From positions 434,001 through 498,000 of the forward strand of contig JADQAZ010000003.1 of NCBI GenBank assembly GCA_018524345.1: 64,000 bases of DNA, given 5' to 3'. The position numbers were made by a program, and so were the translations under genes. The notes under the pieces were generated by a model, which was not told the origin of the DNA, ran no database searches, and saw nothing but the letters and a program-made list of their open reading frames with translations. Source of the stretch: Harenicola maris. Its GTDB lineage: Bacteria; Pseudomonadota; Alphaproteobacteria; Rhodobacterales; Rhodobacteraceae. Positions 19,088 to 27,572 of this stretch are shown here, piece after piece (position 1 is the first letter of the stretch; the number at the start of each line of letters is the position of its first letter).

Positions 19088-19806
19088 TGGGCGGGGCAGA
19101 GGCTGCGCCGCGTCCGGCCCCGGCTGGCAAGGACCGCACCCTGTCTGATCAGGTCTATGAGACGATCCTCTCTATGATTTTGAGCGGCGAGATCCCTGTG
19201 GGGGCGAAGCTGCCCTCGGAACACATGATGAGCGACGAGTTGAATGTCTCTCGCCCCGTGTTGCGGCAGGCCTTGAAACAGCTGCGCGAGAACGGGGTTG
19301 TGGTGTCAAAGCAGGGGTCCGGTTCCTACGTGCAAAAGCGGCCCGAGACGGCGGCGATGCGGCTGGCGCCTGTGGGATCGATTGCCGATATCCAGCGCAC
19401 ATTCGAGTTTCGCGCCGCGATCGAGGGGGAGGCGGCCTATCTGGCGGCGGAGCGGCGGACGAAGGAAAACCTTGCCTCCCTACGGGCGACGCTGGAGGCT
19501 TTGGACGCCTGTATTCGCAATGGCGAATTGGGGGTTGAGCTGGACGAGGCCTTTCATGAGGAGATCTGCGAGGCGGCGGGGAACCGGTATTTCGCGGCGG
19601 CGCGGGTGTCGATCAAGCCCAATATCCTGATGGGGTTGAACCTGACGCGGAACCTGTCGCTGACCAAGCCGCAGGAGCGCATGGAGCTGGTGCAGCAGGA
19701 GCATTATGCGGTGCTGAAGGCGCTTGAGGCCGGGGATCAGGACGGCGCCCGCGCCGCCATGCGCGCCCATGTGGAGAACGCGCGCAACCGCGTGTTCAAG
19801 GGCTAG
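19063..19806 (+). CDS. FadR-type GntR regulator with FCD domain
   Basis: About 247 aa. The winged helix (ILSGEIPVGAKLPSEHMMSD then ELNVSRPVLRQALKQLRENG, residues ~45-85) is followed by a beta-hairpin KQGSGSYVQKRP and an FCD domain with metal-type residues in DEAFHEEICEAAGN and QQEHYAVLKALEAGD. Start options are 19063 (GGAAGA upstream) and 19087, where TAATG overlaps the RraA stop; both are consistent with translational coupling. It probably controls the TRAP/RraA genes in response to the transported acid. Confidence 0.88.
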   Translation: MASVKKQVMGGAEAAPRPAPAGKDRTLSDQVYETILSMILSGEIPVGAKLPSEHMMSDELNVSRPVLRQALKQLRENGVVVSKQGSGSYVQKRPETAAMRLAPVGSIADIQRTFEFRAAIEGEAAYLAAERRTKENLASLRATLEALDACIRNGELGVELDEAFHEEICEAAGNRYFAAARVSIKPNILMGLNLTRNLSLTKPQERMELVQQEHYAVLKALEAGDQDGARAAMRAHVENARNRVFKG

Positions 19807-19963
19807 GGAAGCCGCAGGCCGCAGACAGGAACTGCTTAAAAAGCGGGCAAAATCGGGCGGATTTCGAACCATGGGCGGGGGAGCGATTGCATATCGGCGC
19901 CATATGCCCGCCGCTTGTCCACGCCGCCCTTGCATGCCTGCGCAAGCTGCCCAAACTGTGGAT

Positions 19964-21712
19964 ATGGAAAAGAACAAACCGAATTCATTCAGCGCCCGCC
20001 TGACCACTTTGATCGCCAAGATCTATCCCGATCTGGATGGGGATATTCTGTCCAGCAAGATTGTCGAGGCCTTCTGGCCCGAGGGAACGCGGCCCCGCAA
20101 GCGCGGGCGGCTTCCGAGCAATAATCTGTGGACGGAGAAGGACGCGTTGCTGATCACCTATGGCAACTCGATCCTTGACGGGGCGCATAAGCCGCTGGAC
20201 CTGTTGCATGACTTTTTGCTGCGGCGGATGAAGGGGGTGGTGAACGGGGTGCATATTCTGCCCTTCTTTCCCTATACCTCTGATGACGGTTTTGCGGTGT
20301 CGGATTTCCGCTCGGTCAACCCGCAGTTGGGGGATTGGGCCGATATCAACCGGATCGGCAAGGATTTCCATTTGATGTCGGATTTGGTTTTGAACCATGT
20401 CTCCAGTCAGGGCACATGGTTCAACGGCTATCGGCAGGGGCAGGCGCCCTATGACAAGTTTTTCTTCGAGGCCTCGCCCGAGGATGACCTGTCGGCGGTT
20501 GTGCGGCCCCGCACCACGCCCCTGTTGCAGGAGGTGGAGACCACCAATGGCACGCGCCATGTCTGGTGCACCTTTAGCCATGACCAGATTGATCTGGATT
20601 TCTCCAACCCCGAGGTTTTGCTGGAGTTCCTGCGGATCATTCGCCTGCATGTGGACAACGGGGTGGGGATTATCCGCCTTGATGCGGTGGCCTTTCTTTG
20701 GAAGGAGATCGGGACGACATCTATCCACCTGCCGCAGACCCATGCCATTGTGCAGTTGATCCGCATGCTCTGTGACTATGCGGCGGAAACCATCATTCTG
20801 CTGACCGAGACCAATGTGCCCAAGGCGGAGAACCTGAGTTATTTCGGCAATCGCAACGAGGCACATGCGATTTACAACTTCCCGCTGCCGCCCCTTGTGC
20901 TGCATGCGGTGATGTCCGGCTCGGCGCAGTATCTGCGGCGCTGGCAGAGCGGGATGCCGCCGGCGCAGCTTGGCTGTGCGTATTTGAATTTCACCGCCAG
21001 CCATGACGGCATCGGAATGCGTCCGGTGGAGGGGATTTTGCCCACGGCGGAGCAGGCCAAGATGATCGATACGATCAAGGCGATCGGCGGCCTTGTGTCG
21101 ATGCGGGCGCTGCCCGACGGGGGCGAGGCGCCATACGAGATCAACACCACCTTTTATGAGGCCACGGGGCAGACCTTTGCCGGGAGCGATGACTATCATT
21201 TCGAGCGCTTCATCTGTTCGCAGACGATTGTGATGTCGCTGGAGGGGATACCGGCCTTTTACATCCATTCGATGCTGGCCACGCCCAATGACCACGAGCA
21301 GGTGGAATGGCGCGGCATGAGCCGTGCGATCAACCGGCATCGGTGGGATTACCCGCGTTTGAATGAATTGCTGGATGATCCGCAGACCCCGCAGGCGCGG
21401 GTTCTGGGCGCCCTGTCAGAGAGGCTGCGTCTGCGGGCGAAACAGCCCGCCTTCCACCCCAATGCGACCCAGTTCACCATGCCCTTGAACGACAAGGTCT
21501 TTGGCGTCTGGCGGCAGAGCCTTGACCGGCATCAGTCGATCTTTGCCCTGCATAACGTCAGCGGCGAGGCGACCGAGGTCTCGCATATGTCGATGAACCT
21601 GATTGATGACGAGGAATGGTTCGATCTGTTGACCGGCGAGCCGATTGATATGGAGAAAGAGGCCATCACCCTTGCCCCATATCAATGTCGCTGGATCACC
21701 AATCGCGGCTAG
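19964..21712 (+). CDS. GH13_18 sugar phosphorylase (glucosylglycerate or sucrose phosphorylase type)
   Basis: About 582 aa. Reversibly phosphorolyses an alpha-glucoside to glucose-1-phosphate. Seen: LPFFPYTSDDGFAVSDFRSV (~103-122), LVLNHVSSQGTWF, the nucleophile Asp in GIIRLDAVAFLWKE (~243), the acid/base Glu in LLTETNVP (~285), and NFTASHDGIGMRPVEG (~345). These are the GH13 subfamily 18 signatures. The neighbours, a GpgS-like synthase and an MPGP-type phosphatase, make 2-O-glucosylglycerate phosphorolysis more likely than sucrose. The start is taken at MEKNKPNS; no strong Shine-Dalgarno is visible and upstream in-frame ATGs exist at 19904 and 19934. Confidence 0.85.
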   Translation: MEKNKPNSFSARLTTLIAKIYPDLDGDILSSKIVEAFWPEGTRPRKRGRLPSNNLWTEKDALLITYGNSILDGAHKPLDLLHDFLLRRMKGVVNGVHILPFFPYTSDDGFAVSDFRSVNPQLGDWADINRIGKDFHLMSDLVLNHVSSQGTWFNGYRQGQAPYDKFFFEASPEDDLSAVVRPRTTPLLQEVETTNGTRHVWCTFSHDQIDLDFSNPEVLLEFLRIIRLHVDNGVGIIRLDAVAFLWKEIGTTSIHLPQTHAIVQLIRMLCDYAAETIILLTETNVPKAENLSYFGNRNEAHAIYNFPLPPLVLHAVMSGSAQYLRRWQSGMPPAQLGCAYLNFTASHDGIGMRPVEGILPTAEQAKMIDTIKAIGGLVSMRALPDGGEAPYEINTTFYEATGQTFAGSDDYHFERFICSQTIVMSLEGIPAFYIHSMLATPNDHEQVEWRGMSRAINRHRWDYPRLNELLDDPQTPQARVLGALSERLRLRAKQPAFHPNATQFTMPLNDKVFGVWRQSLDRHQSIFALHNVSGEATEVSHMSMNLIDDEEWFDLLTGEPIDMEKEAITLAPYQCRWITNRG

Positions 21713-21715
21713 GGC

Positions 21716-22936
21716 CTATTTGAATTCCTCTTCATCGGCCTTGGCCGCATCGTTCAGGTCCGTCAGGAAGGACGGGTCGGCGGAGTGGACGCGGTTCCAT
21801 GTGGGGATGAAGGGGGTCTCATGCGGGTTCTCGATAAAGACATGGCCCGCGCGCACGATGTTCTCGGCGAACAGCTCGATCGAGCGTTCCTCGACGTGGC
21901 GGTCGATGGAGAGGCCGTTCATCTTGGCGTCGTTATAGTAGCCCTCAAGCAGGTCCAGCGCGCAGCGGTAATAGGTGGCCTTTAGTGTGCGGAAGACGTT
22001 GGGCGTAAAGACGGTGCCATCGGCGGCCAGTTTGCGGAAGATCGCCTTGCAGATGTCGGTGGACATGCGGTTGAGGCCGGCGTCGGCCTCCTCTGGGCTG
22101 AGGGCCTGATGTTTATGGTCGTAGGCGTCGGAGATTTCCACTTGGCAGACGGCCTTGGGCGCGAGGTTGCGCCATGCCTCTGACAGCACGCCGATTTCGA
22201 GGCCCCAGTCGGAGGGGATGCGCAGGTCTGGCAGGATGGCGGTGCGCATGGCGAATTCGCCCGAGAGCGGATAGCGGAAGCTGCGCAGGTAATCGATATA
22301 GTCGCGATCCCCGATGACCTTTTTCAGGGCGATCAGCAGGGGGCTGACAAGCAGGCGTGTGACGCGGCCGTTAAGCTTGTCGCCGCCGATGCGGGGGTAG
22401 TAGCCCTTGGCCACTTGGTAAGGGAAATTCGGGTTTGCCACGGGATAGACGAGGCGGGCGAGCATTTCCTTTTCGTAGGTCAGGATGTCGCAATCATGGA
22501 TCGCCATCACCGCGCTATCGGCGCAGCCGATGAGGTAGCCGAGCGAGGCCCAGACGTTTTTGCCCTTGCCCTTTTCCGTGGGCGCAAGGCCGAGAGCTTC
22601 GAGCCGCGCGCCGAGGGCGAGCATGCGGGGGCTGTCGTTCCAGATGACGATGTGGTTCTGGCCCAGACCCTCGAAGAATTTCTTGGCGTGGCGGAATTGG
22701 GCCTCGTCGGCGGCGTCCAGCCCGATGATGATGCGGTGCAGGTAAGAGACCTTGGCCAGTTCCGACAGGATATGGGGCATGGCCTCGCCTTCCAGTTCCG
22801 AGAACAGGCAGGGCAGGATCAGGGAAATCTTGCGCGACTCGGCGAAGACGGACAGCTCATGCTCCATCTCGTCGACAGAGCGGGCGCGCAGGTTGTGCAG
22901 GGTCGTGATGTTTCCATTTTGATGGAAATCGGCCAT
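21716..22936 (-). CDS. Glucosyl-3-phosphoglycerate synthase-like glycosyltransferase
   Basis: 406 aa GT-A fold enzyme. It resembles GpgS/GT81 enzymes that transfer glucose from a nucleotide sugar to 3-phosphoglycerate. Seen: SLILPCLFSELEGEAM near residue 38, LHRIIIGLDAADEAQF (~71), KGKGKNVWASLGYLIG (~123), DCDILTYEKEML (DxD, ~148) and GEFAMRTAILPDLRIPSDWG (~225). AGGACA before the ATG marks the start, 11 bp after the phosphatase stop, so the two form an operon (phosphatase first). Glucosyl rather than mannosyl specificity is an inference from the phosphorylase next to it. Confidence 0.82.
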   Translation of the reverse strand: MADFHQNGNITTLHNLRARSVDEMEHELSVFAESRKISLILPCLFSELEGEAMPHILSELAKVSYLHRIIIGLDAADEAQFRHAKKFFEGLGQNHIVIWNDSPRMLALGARLEALGLAPTEKGKGKNVWASLGYLIGCADSAVMAIHDCDILTYEKEMLARLVYPVANPNFPYQVAKGYYPRIGGDKLNGRVTRLLVSPLLIALKKVIGDRDYIDYLRSFRYPLSGEFAMRTAILPDLRIPSDWGLEIGVLSEAWRNLAPKAVCQVEISDAYDHKHQALSPEEADAGLNRMSTDICKAIFRKLAADGTVFTPNVFRTLKATYYRCALDLLEGYYNDAKMNGLSIDRHVEERSIELFAENIVRAGHVFIENPHETPFIPTWNRVHSADPSFLTDLNDAAKADEEEFK

Positions 22937-22947
22937 GTGAATGTGTC

Positions 22948-23733
22948 CTAGTTCAGTTCAAGTCGGTTGATGAGAGAGAGTATCGCCTCATTCCACCCCA
23001 AAGGGCCAGCGGCCTTTGTGCGAATGATGCGACCTGCCGCCTCGCCGCGCAGTTCGGGCAGGGGGGGGCGGTGCGGATTAGCGATGACCACGCCGGTATC
23101 GGCGGCCTCGAGCATTTGCACATCATTGGGCGCATCGCCGAGGGCGATGGTGTGCTGTGGTTTATACTGGGCGGTGATGGCGCGCATCTGGTCGGCCTTG
23201 TTGCCGCCAAAGGAGAGGGTGAGGAAGCGCCCGCCTTGCTGCGCCGAGATGCCTTGGGTTTTCAGATGGGCGAGGAAGGCGGTTTTCTGGGCGCGGTTGC
23301 CGCGCCACTGGCCGGGTTCGGAGAAGGCGCGGTGTTTGGCCAGCATGGCGGATTTCAGGGGCAGGCCGGTCATTTCCGCGACCTCTTCGGGGGTGCAATC
23401 GCCAAAGCCGTGGAACAGGCCCGCCAGATCATCGGGCAGGTTTTGCAGCGCCTCGCGGATCGCCGTGTACTGCGCCGCGTCATGGGCGGCGGCGTCATGG
23501 GGCGGCAAGAGGCCCGCGCCGTTTTCAACAATGCCGGGCCATTGGGGTTGGTCGATCTCGGCCCGCAGGGGGGCGATTTCGGCGGCGGTTTTGCTGCTGG
23601 AGAGGATCAGACCCGCGCCAAGGCGGCGCAGGGCGGCGAGGGCGGGCTTTGCCGCCCGCCAGTCATAGGTGTCATGGTCGATCAGGGTGCCGTCGAGGTC
23701 GGTGAAGACCATCAGTTGGAGGTTTGCTGCCAT
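22948..23733 (-). CDS. HAD-IIB phosphatase, mannosyl/glucosyl-3-phosphoglycerate phosphatase family
   Basis: About 261 aa. Expected to remove phosphate from the glycosyl-3-phosphoglycerate made by the adjacent synthase, giving the compatible solute glucosyl- or mannosylglycerate. Seen: motif I FTDLDGTLIDHDTYDW (~9-24), motif II LILSSSKTAAEI (~43), FGGNKADQMRA with the motif III Lys (~188) and motif IV GDAPNDVQML (~211). The start at MAANLQLM (23733) is chosen because upstream residues are Pro-rich and unlike the family; no strong ribosome site is visible. Confidence 0.85.
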   Translation of the reverse strand: MAANLQLMVFTDLDGTLIDHDTYDWRAAKPALAALRRLGAGLILSSSKTAAEIAPLRAEIDQPQWPGIVENGAGLLPPHDAAAHDAAQYTAIREALQNLPDDLAGLFHGFGDCTPEEVAEMTGLPLKSAMLAKHRAFSEPGQWRGNRAQKTAFLAHLKTQGISAQQGGRFLTLSFGGNKADQMRAITAQYKPQHTIALGDAPNDVQMLEAADTGVVIANPHRPPLPELRGEAAGRIIRTKAAGPLGWNEAILSLINRLELN

Positions 23734-23807
23734 GCAGCAATTTATGACGCGGGACGGCGGGGGGTGCAAGGCGGGCGCAGGGGGCGGTGGGCTTAGTCCG
23801 GCCCCAG

Positions 23808-23842
23808 AAATAACAAACCCCCGAAGCTTGCGCTGCCGGGGG
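23808..23842 (-). terminator. Rho-independent terminator of rpsU
   Basis: CCCCCG (23818-23823) pairs with CGGGGG (23837-23842), with partial inner pairing. On the minus strand TTTGTTATTT follows. It is 48 bp past the rpsU stop. Confidence 0.75.
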
Positions 23843-23890
23843 ATCGTTGAGTGGCCCACAATGTGAACCCTTTTAGTGCTTAGCCGCGGC

Positions 23891-24097
23891 TCAGAGCATA
23901 CCTTCGCGCTGTGCTTTTTTACGTGCCAGTTTACGGGCACGGCGGATTGCTTCAGCTTTCTCGCGAGCCTTCTTCTCAGAAGGTTTCTCGAAGTGTTGCT
24001 TAAGCTTCATTTCACGGAATACGCCTTCGCGCTGCAGCTTCTTTTTCAAAGCGCGCAGTGCTTGGTCGACGTTGTTGTCGCGAACACTAACCTGCAT
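23891..24097 (-). CDS. rpsU: 30S ribosomal protein S21
   Basis: 68 aa, basic, component of the small ribosomal subunit near the 16S rRNA 3' end. The sequence [20 protein letters not shown] with [20 protein letters not shown] and a Lys/Arg-rich tail is diagnostic. Monocistronic, with its own terminator; it is divergent from the COQ9 gene. Confidence 0.98.
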   Translation of the reverse strand: MQVSVRDNNVDQALRALKKKLQREGVFREMKLKQHFEKPSEKKAREKAEAIRRARKLARKKAQREGML

Positions 24098-24211
24098 GTG
24101 GTGTCACCACCTTCCTAAGTTTGAGTTGCAAGTATTTGCAGGAAGTGGCCGTATAGCAAAGGCGATCTGGCTTGTCCACTATGGGAGAAGCGGAAAACTC
24201 AAGGGGGCGGG

Positions 24212-24943
24212 ATGGTGCAAATCGAGCCGAAACAACAGGAAATCCGCGAAGAATTGCTGCGCGCGGCGATGGATCATGTGGCGTTTGATGGCTGGAGCGA
24301 GACCACATATCGCGCCGCTGTGGCGCAATCTCGCATAGATGCGCAGGTGGCGCGGGCCGCCTGTCCGCGCGGTGCGGTTGATTTGGCCCTTTGTTTTCAC
24401 GCCCTTGGCGATGAGGAGATGCTGCGCCGGATGGCGGCGACGGCGCCTGCCGAGATGCGGTTTCGCGACCGAATCGCGCAGGCGGTGCGGTTTCGCATCG
24501 AGGCGATCGAGGACAAGGAGGCCGTGCGCCGCGCCAGTAGCCTGTTTGCCCTGCCACAGAACGCGGCCCTTGGGGCCGGGGCGATCTGGGGCACGGCGGA
24601 CCGGATCTGGAGCGCCCTTGGCGACGCCTCGCGCGATGTGAACTGGTACACCAAGCGGGCGACGCTTTCTGGCGTCTATGGGGCCACCGTTTTGTATTGG
24701 CTGGGCGATGACAGCGAGGGGCAGGAGGCCACTTGGACCTTTCTGGACCGGCGGATTGACGATGTGATGCAGATCGAGAAGGTGAAGGCGCAGGTTAATG
24801 AAAGCCCGCTTTTGCGCGGGCTTTTGGCGGGGCCGAACTGGCTTGCTTCGCGGATCAAGGCCCCCGGCGCGCATCCGCCCGCCGGGATGCCGGGGCATTG
24901 GGCGCCTGAGGGGCCCGAGACCTCTGGCGGAAACAACAGTTAA
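24212..24943 (+). CDS. COQ9-family ubiquinone biosynthesis protein
   Basis: 243 aa. COQ9 proteins bind lipid/quinone precursors and help the hydroxylase/deaminase steps of ubiquinone synthesis at the membrane. Seen: an N-terminal TetR-like HTH remnant (LLRAAMDHVAFDGWSETTYR), AVRRASSLFALPQNA mid-protein, and the signature DVNWYTKRATLSGVYGATVL (~146-165), then WTFLDRRIDDVMQIEKVKA. The quinone oxidoreductase follows 15 bp later on the same strand. Confidence 0.9.
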   Translation: MVQIEPKQQEIREELLRAAMDHVAFDGWSETTYRAAVAQSRIDAQVARAACPRGAVDLALCFHALGDEEMLRRMAATAPAEMRFRDRIAQAVRFRIEAIEDKEAVRRASSLFALPQNAALGAGAIWGTADRIWSALGDASRDVNWYTKRATLSGVYGATVLYWLGDDSEGQEATWTFLDRRIDDVMQIEKVKAQVNESPLLRGLLAGPNWLASRIKAPGAHPPAGMPGHWAPEGPETSGGNNS

Positions 24944-24958
24944 AACAGGACATTAGAC

Positions 24959-25948
24959 ATGATACCCGATGAGATGCGCGCCGTTGAAATCACACAAGCA
25001 GGCGGGCCGGAGGTTTTGCAGGAGGTCACGCGGCCTGTGCCCATGCCGGGGGCGGGGGAGCTTTTGATCCGTGTCGCCTATGCCGGCGTCAACCGGCCTG
25101 ATGCCCTGCAACGGGCGGGGGCCTATGCGCCGCCCAAGGGGGCGAGCGATCTGCCGGGGCTGGAGGCCTCGGGCGAGGTTGCGGCCATCGGGCCGGGGAC
25201 GTCTGGGTGGTCTGTGGGGGATAAGGTTTGCGCGCTTTTGCCCGGAGGCGGCTATGCCGAATATGTGTGCACCCCTGCGGCGCATGCCCTGCGCCCGCCG
25301 GTTGGCATGGGGATGAAGGAGGCGGCTTGTTTGCCGGAGACCTTCTATACCGTTTGGTCGAATATGGTGATGCGCGGCGGGCTGCGCGCGGGGGAGCGGT
25401 TTTTGGTGCATGGGGGATCCTCCGGCATCGGGACGACGGCGATCCAGCTGGCCAGTGCCCTTGGGGCGCGGGTGTTTGTCACCGCGGGATCGGAGGCGAA
25501 ATGTGCCGCCTGTCTGGAATTGGGCGCGGAGCGGGCGATCAATTACAAGACCGAGGATTTCGTCGAGGTGATGAAGGCGGAGGGGCGGGCGAACCTGATC
25601 CTGGATATGGTGGGCGGGCCCTATTTGCCGCGCAATATCAGCGCCTTGGAGGATGACGGGCGTTTGGTCCAGATCGCGTTTTTGCAGGGGCCGAAGGTGG
25701 AGATGAACTTCGCCCAGCTGATGGTGCGGCGTCTGACGATCACCGGATCGACCCTGCGGCCACAGTCGGTTGCGGCCAAGGCCCTGATTGCGCAGGAGCT
25801 GCGCGAAAAGGTTTGGCCCCTGTTGGAGGCCGGGCGGGTGGCGCCTGTCATGGACAGCACCTTCCCCCTTGCCGAGGCTGCAAAGGCCCATGCGCACATG
25901 GAGGCCTCGGGGCATATCGGGAAGATCGTGCTGGAGGTCGCGCCTTAG
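24959..25948 (+). CDS. NAD(P)H quinone oxidoreductase (PIG3-type, zinc-free MDR)
   Basis: 329 aa medium-chain reductase. Seen: MRAVEITQAGGPEVLQ at the N-terminus, YAGVNRPDALQRAGAYAPPK (~41), PGLEASGEV, the NAD(P) loop VHGGSSGIGTTAIQLA (~149) and GARVFVTAGSEAKCAACLEL. No zinc ligands are visible, as in the PIG3/zeta-crystallin group that reduces quinones with NADPH. Probably cotranscribed with COQ9. The physiological quinone substrate is unknown. Confidence 0.9.
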   Translation: MIPDEMRAVEITQAGGPEVLQEVTRPVPMPGAGELLIRVAYAGVNRPDALQRAGAYAPPKGASDLPGLEASGEVAAIGPGTSGWSVGDKVCALLPGGGYAEYVCTPAAHALRPPVGMGMKEAACLPETFYTVWSNMVMRGGLRAGERFLVHGGSSGIGTTAIQLASALGARVFVTAGSEAKCAACLELGAERAINYKTEDFVEVMKAEGRANLILDMVGGPYLPRNISALEDDGRLVQIAFLQGPKVEMNFAQLMVRRLTITGSTLRPQSVAAKALIAQELREKVWPLLEAGRVAPVMDSTFPLAEAAKAHAHMEASGHIGKIVLEVAP

Positions 25949-25983
25949 GCGCGCATTGAGGGGTCGCGCCCTAGTCGCCCGGT

Positions 25984-26613
25984 TTAATCAATCGCCTCGA
26001 AGAGGGCGTCGGTGAGGGTGCAGTCGCGCACCACATCGCGCCCGCAGGGCACGGGGGAGAGGTCTTTGCTCAGGCAAATCCGCACCTCTTGGATATGGCC
26101 GGATTTGCAGGTGACGGTGAGCATATCGGGTTTGAGGCTCGGGTTCGCCTTGATCCATGCTTCCTCCACCACCGATGCGGGGAGCTTGATGTCCTTGGGC
26201 AGTTTGCGGAAAACCTCCGGCCTTGTGACGCCGTCATAGGCCTGCCGCGCGAGGGCGAAGAAATCATCCGAGGCGAGGCCGGAGCAGCGGCCGTGTTTCT
26301 TCCACTGGTGCCAGGCGGAGCCGGAAGATCCCATGATATCAACCATTTCACGGGTATCGGCGCGGCTGGGGTCGCGGGCCGTGGTGCGGCAATAGCTGGG
26401 CCAGCCGCGGTGGTTTTGCGGCCAGAGGCCATGCAGAACCCAGCCGTGATCCTTGCCCGCATCGCATTGCGGATTGCCGCGTGCGGCCCCCTCAAGCGTG
26501 CAGAAGGTGGGCGACCAGCTGAGGGCGAGAACGTAGTAGTCGAACTGCCCCGCAGGTTCGCCATCGGCGCGGGCAATCCCGCAAAGCATCAGTAGGGCCA
26601 GCAGAAACCGCAT
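25984..26613 (-). CDS. Secreted/periplasmic ribonuclease T2 family protein
   Basis: 209 aa with signal peptide MRFLLALLMLCGIARA. Cleaves RNA non-specifically through a 2',3'-cyclic phosphate. Seen: LSWSPTFC, active segment CAS1 in VLHGLWPQNH (~58) and CAS2 in WHQWKKHGRC (~103), with Cys residues for disulfides. At CAS2 the position before Trp is Gln where fungal/plant enzymes have catalytic Glu; bacterial members vary here. GGAAGAGG directly before the ATG at 26613 fixes the start; the ATG at 26799 is too far upstream. Divergent from trcR. Confidence 0.9.
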   Translation of the reverse strand: MRFLLALLMLCGIARADGEPAGQFDYYVLALSWSPTFCTLEGAARGNPQCDAGKDHGWVLHGLWPQNHRGWPSYCRTTARDPSRADTREMVDIMGSSGSAWHQWKKHGRCSGLASDDFFALARQAYDGVTRPEVFRKLPKDIKLPASVVEEAWIKANPSLKPDMLTVTCKSGHIQEVRICLSKDLSPVPCGRDVVRDCTLTDALFEAID

Positions 26614-26746
26614 TTCCTCTTCCTTTCGTAACCTGCGCCTATTATATACGCCCCAAGTTCCCCGACAATGTGAACTCGTCCCGCCGAAACCCGGGGCACG
26701 CTTTTCCGGCGTCGGGACAGTTATGCCCCTTGTTAGGAGACCACCG

Positions 26747-27511
26747 ATGAACAAGCCCCTTATGGCCAAAGCCACCGCCGTTTGGCTGGTGGACAACACA
26801 ACCCTTCATTTCAAACAGATCGCGGATTTCTGCGGGCTGCATGAGCTGGAAGTGCAAGGCATTGCCGATGGCGATGTTGCCGCCGGTGTGAAGGGGTTTG
26901 ACCCGATTGCCAACAACCAGCTGGTGCAGGAAGAGATCGACAAGGCCGAGGCCGATCCTGCGCATAAGCTGAAGCTCAAGTTCAACTCCGCCGCTGTGGG
27001 CGAGGAGAAGCGCCGCGGGCCGCGGTATACGCCCCTGTCCAAGCGTCAGGACCGGCCTGCGTCGATCCTTTGGCTGGTGAAGTTCCACCCCGAATTGTCC
27101 GACGGGCAGATCGGCAAGCTGGTGGGCACAACGAAGCCGACCATTCAGGCGATCCGTGAGCGCACCCATTGGAATATCGCGAATATTCAGCCGATTGACC
27201 CTGTGGCCCTTGGCCTTTGCAAGCAAAGCGAATTGGACACTGTGGTGCAGAAAGCGGCTGCGAAGAAGGCCGCCGATGGCGAGGTGATGAGCGATGACGA
27301 GCGGCGCAAGCTGGTTTCGACCGAGCAGAGCCTTGGCGGCGAGCCGGAGCCGAAGATCCCCTCTGCGATTTCGGGTCTTGAGACATTCTCGCTGTCGGAA
27401 AATGCCGATGAGGGCGAGGCGGATGAAGAGGTGGATAACAGCGATATTCTTGACGCTGACAGCTTCTTTAACCTGCCCGACGAGAGCGGCGATAGCGAAG
27501 AGCAGCCCTAA
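26747..27511 (+). CDS. trcR: Cell-cycle transcriptional regulator TrcR (DUF1013)
   Basis: About 254 aa, cytoplasmic DNA-binding protein restricted to alphaproteobacteria. Seen: KATAVWLVDNTTLHFKQIAD at the N-terminus, a PRYTPLSKRQDRPASILWLV linker (~93-112), then an HTH LSDGQIGKLVGTTKPTIQAI (~119-138) and the RTHWNIANIQPIDPVALGL block. The C-terminus is acidic and low-complexity. TAGGAG at proper spacing before the ATG at 26747 decides the start. DUF1013 proteins have been linked to cell-cycle transcription together with GcrA/CtrA circuitry; here that is by family only. Confidence 0.9.
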   Translation: MNKPLMAKATAVWLVDNTTLHFKQIADFCGLHELEVQGIADGDVAAGVKGFDPIANNQLVQEEIDKAEADPAHKLKLKFNSAAVGEEKRRGPRYTPLSKRQDRPASILWLVKFHPELSDGQIGKLVGTTKPTIQAIRERTHWNIANIQPIDPVALGLCKQSELDTVVQKAAAKKAADGEVMSDDERRKLVSTEQSLGGEPEPKIPSAISGLETFSLSENADEGEADEEVDNSDILDADSFFNLPDESGDSEEQP

Positions 27512-27538
27512 GGCTAGCCCCTTTTTACGAACCTGATT

Positions 27539-27572
27539 ATTGTGGCCTCCGATTCAATTTGGAGGCCACAAT
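27539..27572 (+). promoter_or_regulatory. 12-bp inverted repeat masking the RBS and start codon of the next gene
   Basis: ATTGTGGCCTCC (27539-27550) is perfectly complementary to GGAGGCCACAAT (27561-27572), with a 10-nt A/T-rich loop. The right arm contains the GGAGG Shine-Dalgarno (27561-27565) and the first two bases of the ATG at 27571. In mRNA this hairpin would hide the ribosome-binding site. It could also act as a terminator for trcR, but no T run follows. Confidence 0.7.

Noticed and set aside
19724-19963. N-terminal extension of the GH13_18 enzyme
   Set aside because: The frame is open to 19724 but overlaps the regulator gene and the added residues are Arg/Ala/Pro-rich with no family match.
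26089-26595. 168-aa plus-strand frame opposite RNase T2
   Set aside because: Shadow of the RNase T2 gene, which has signal peptide and both active-site segments.
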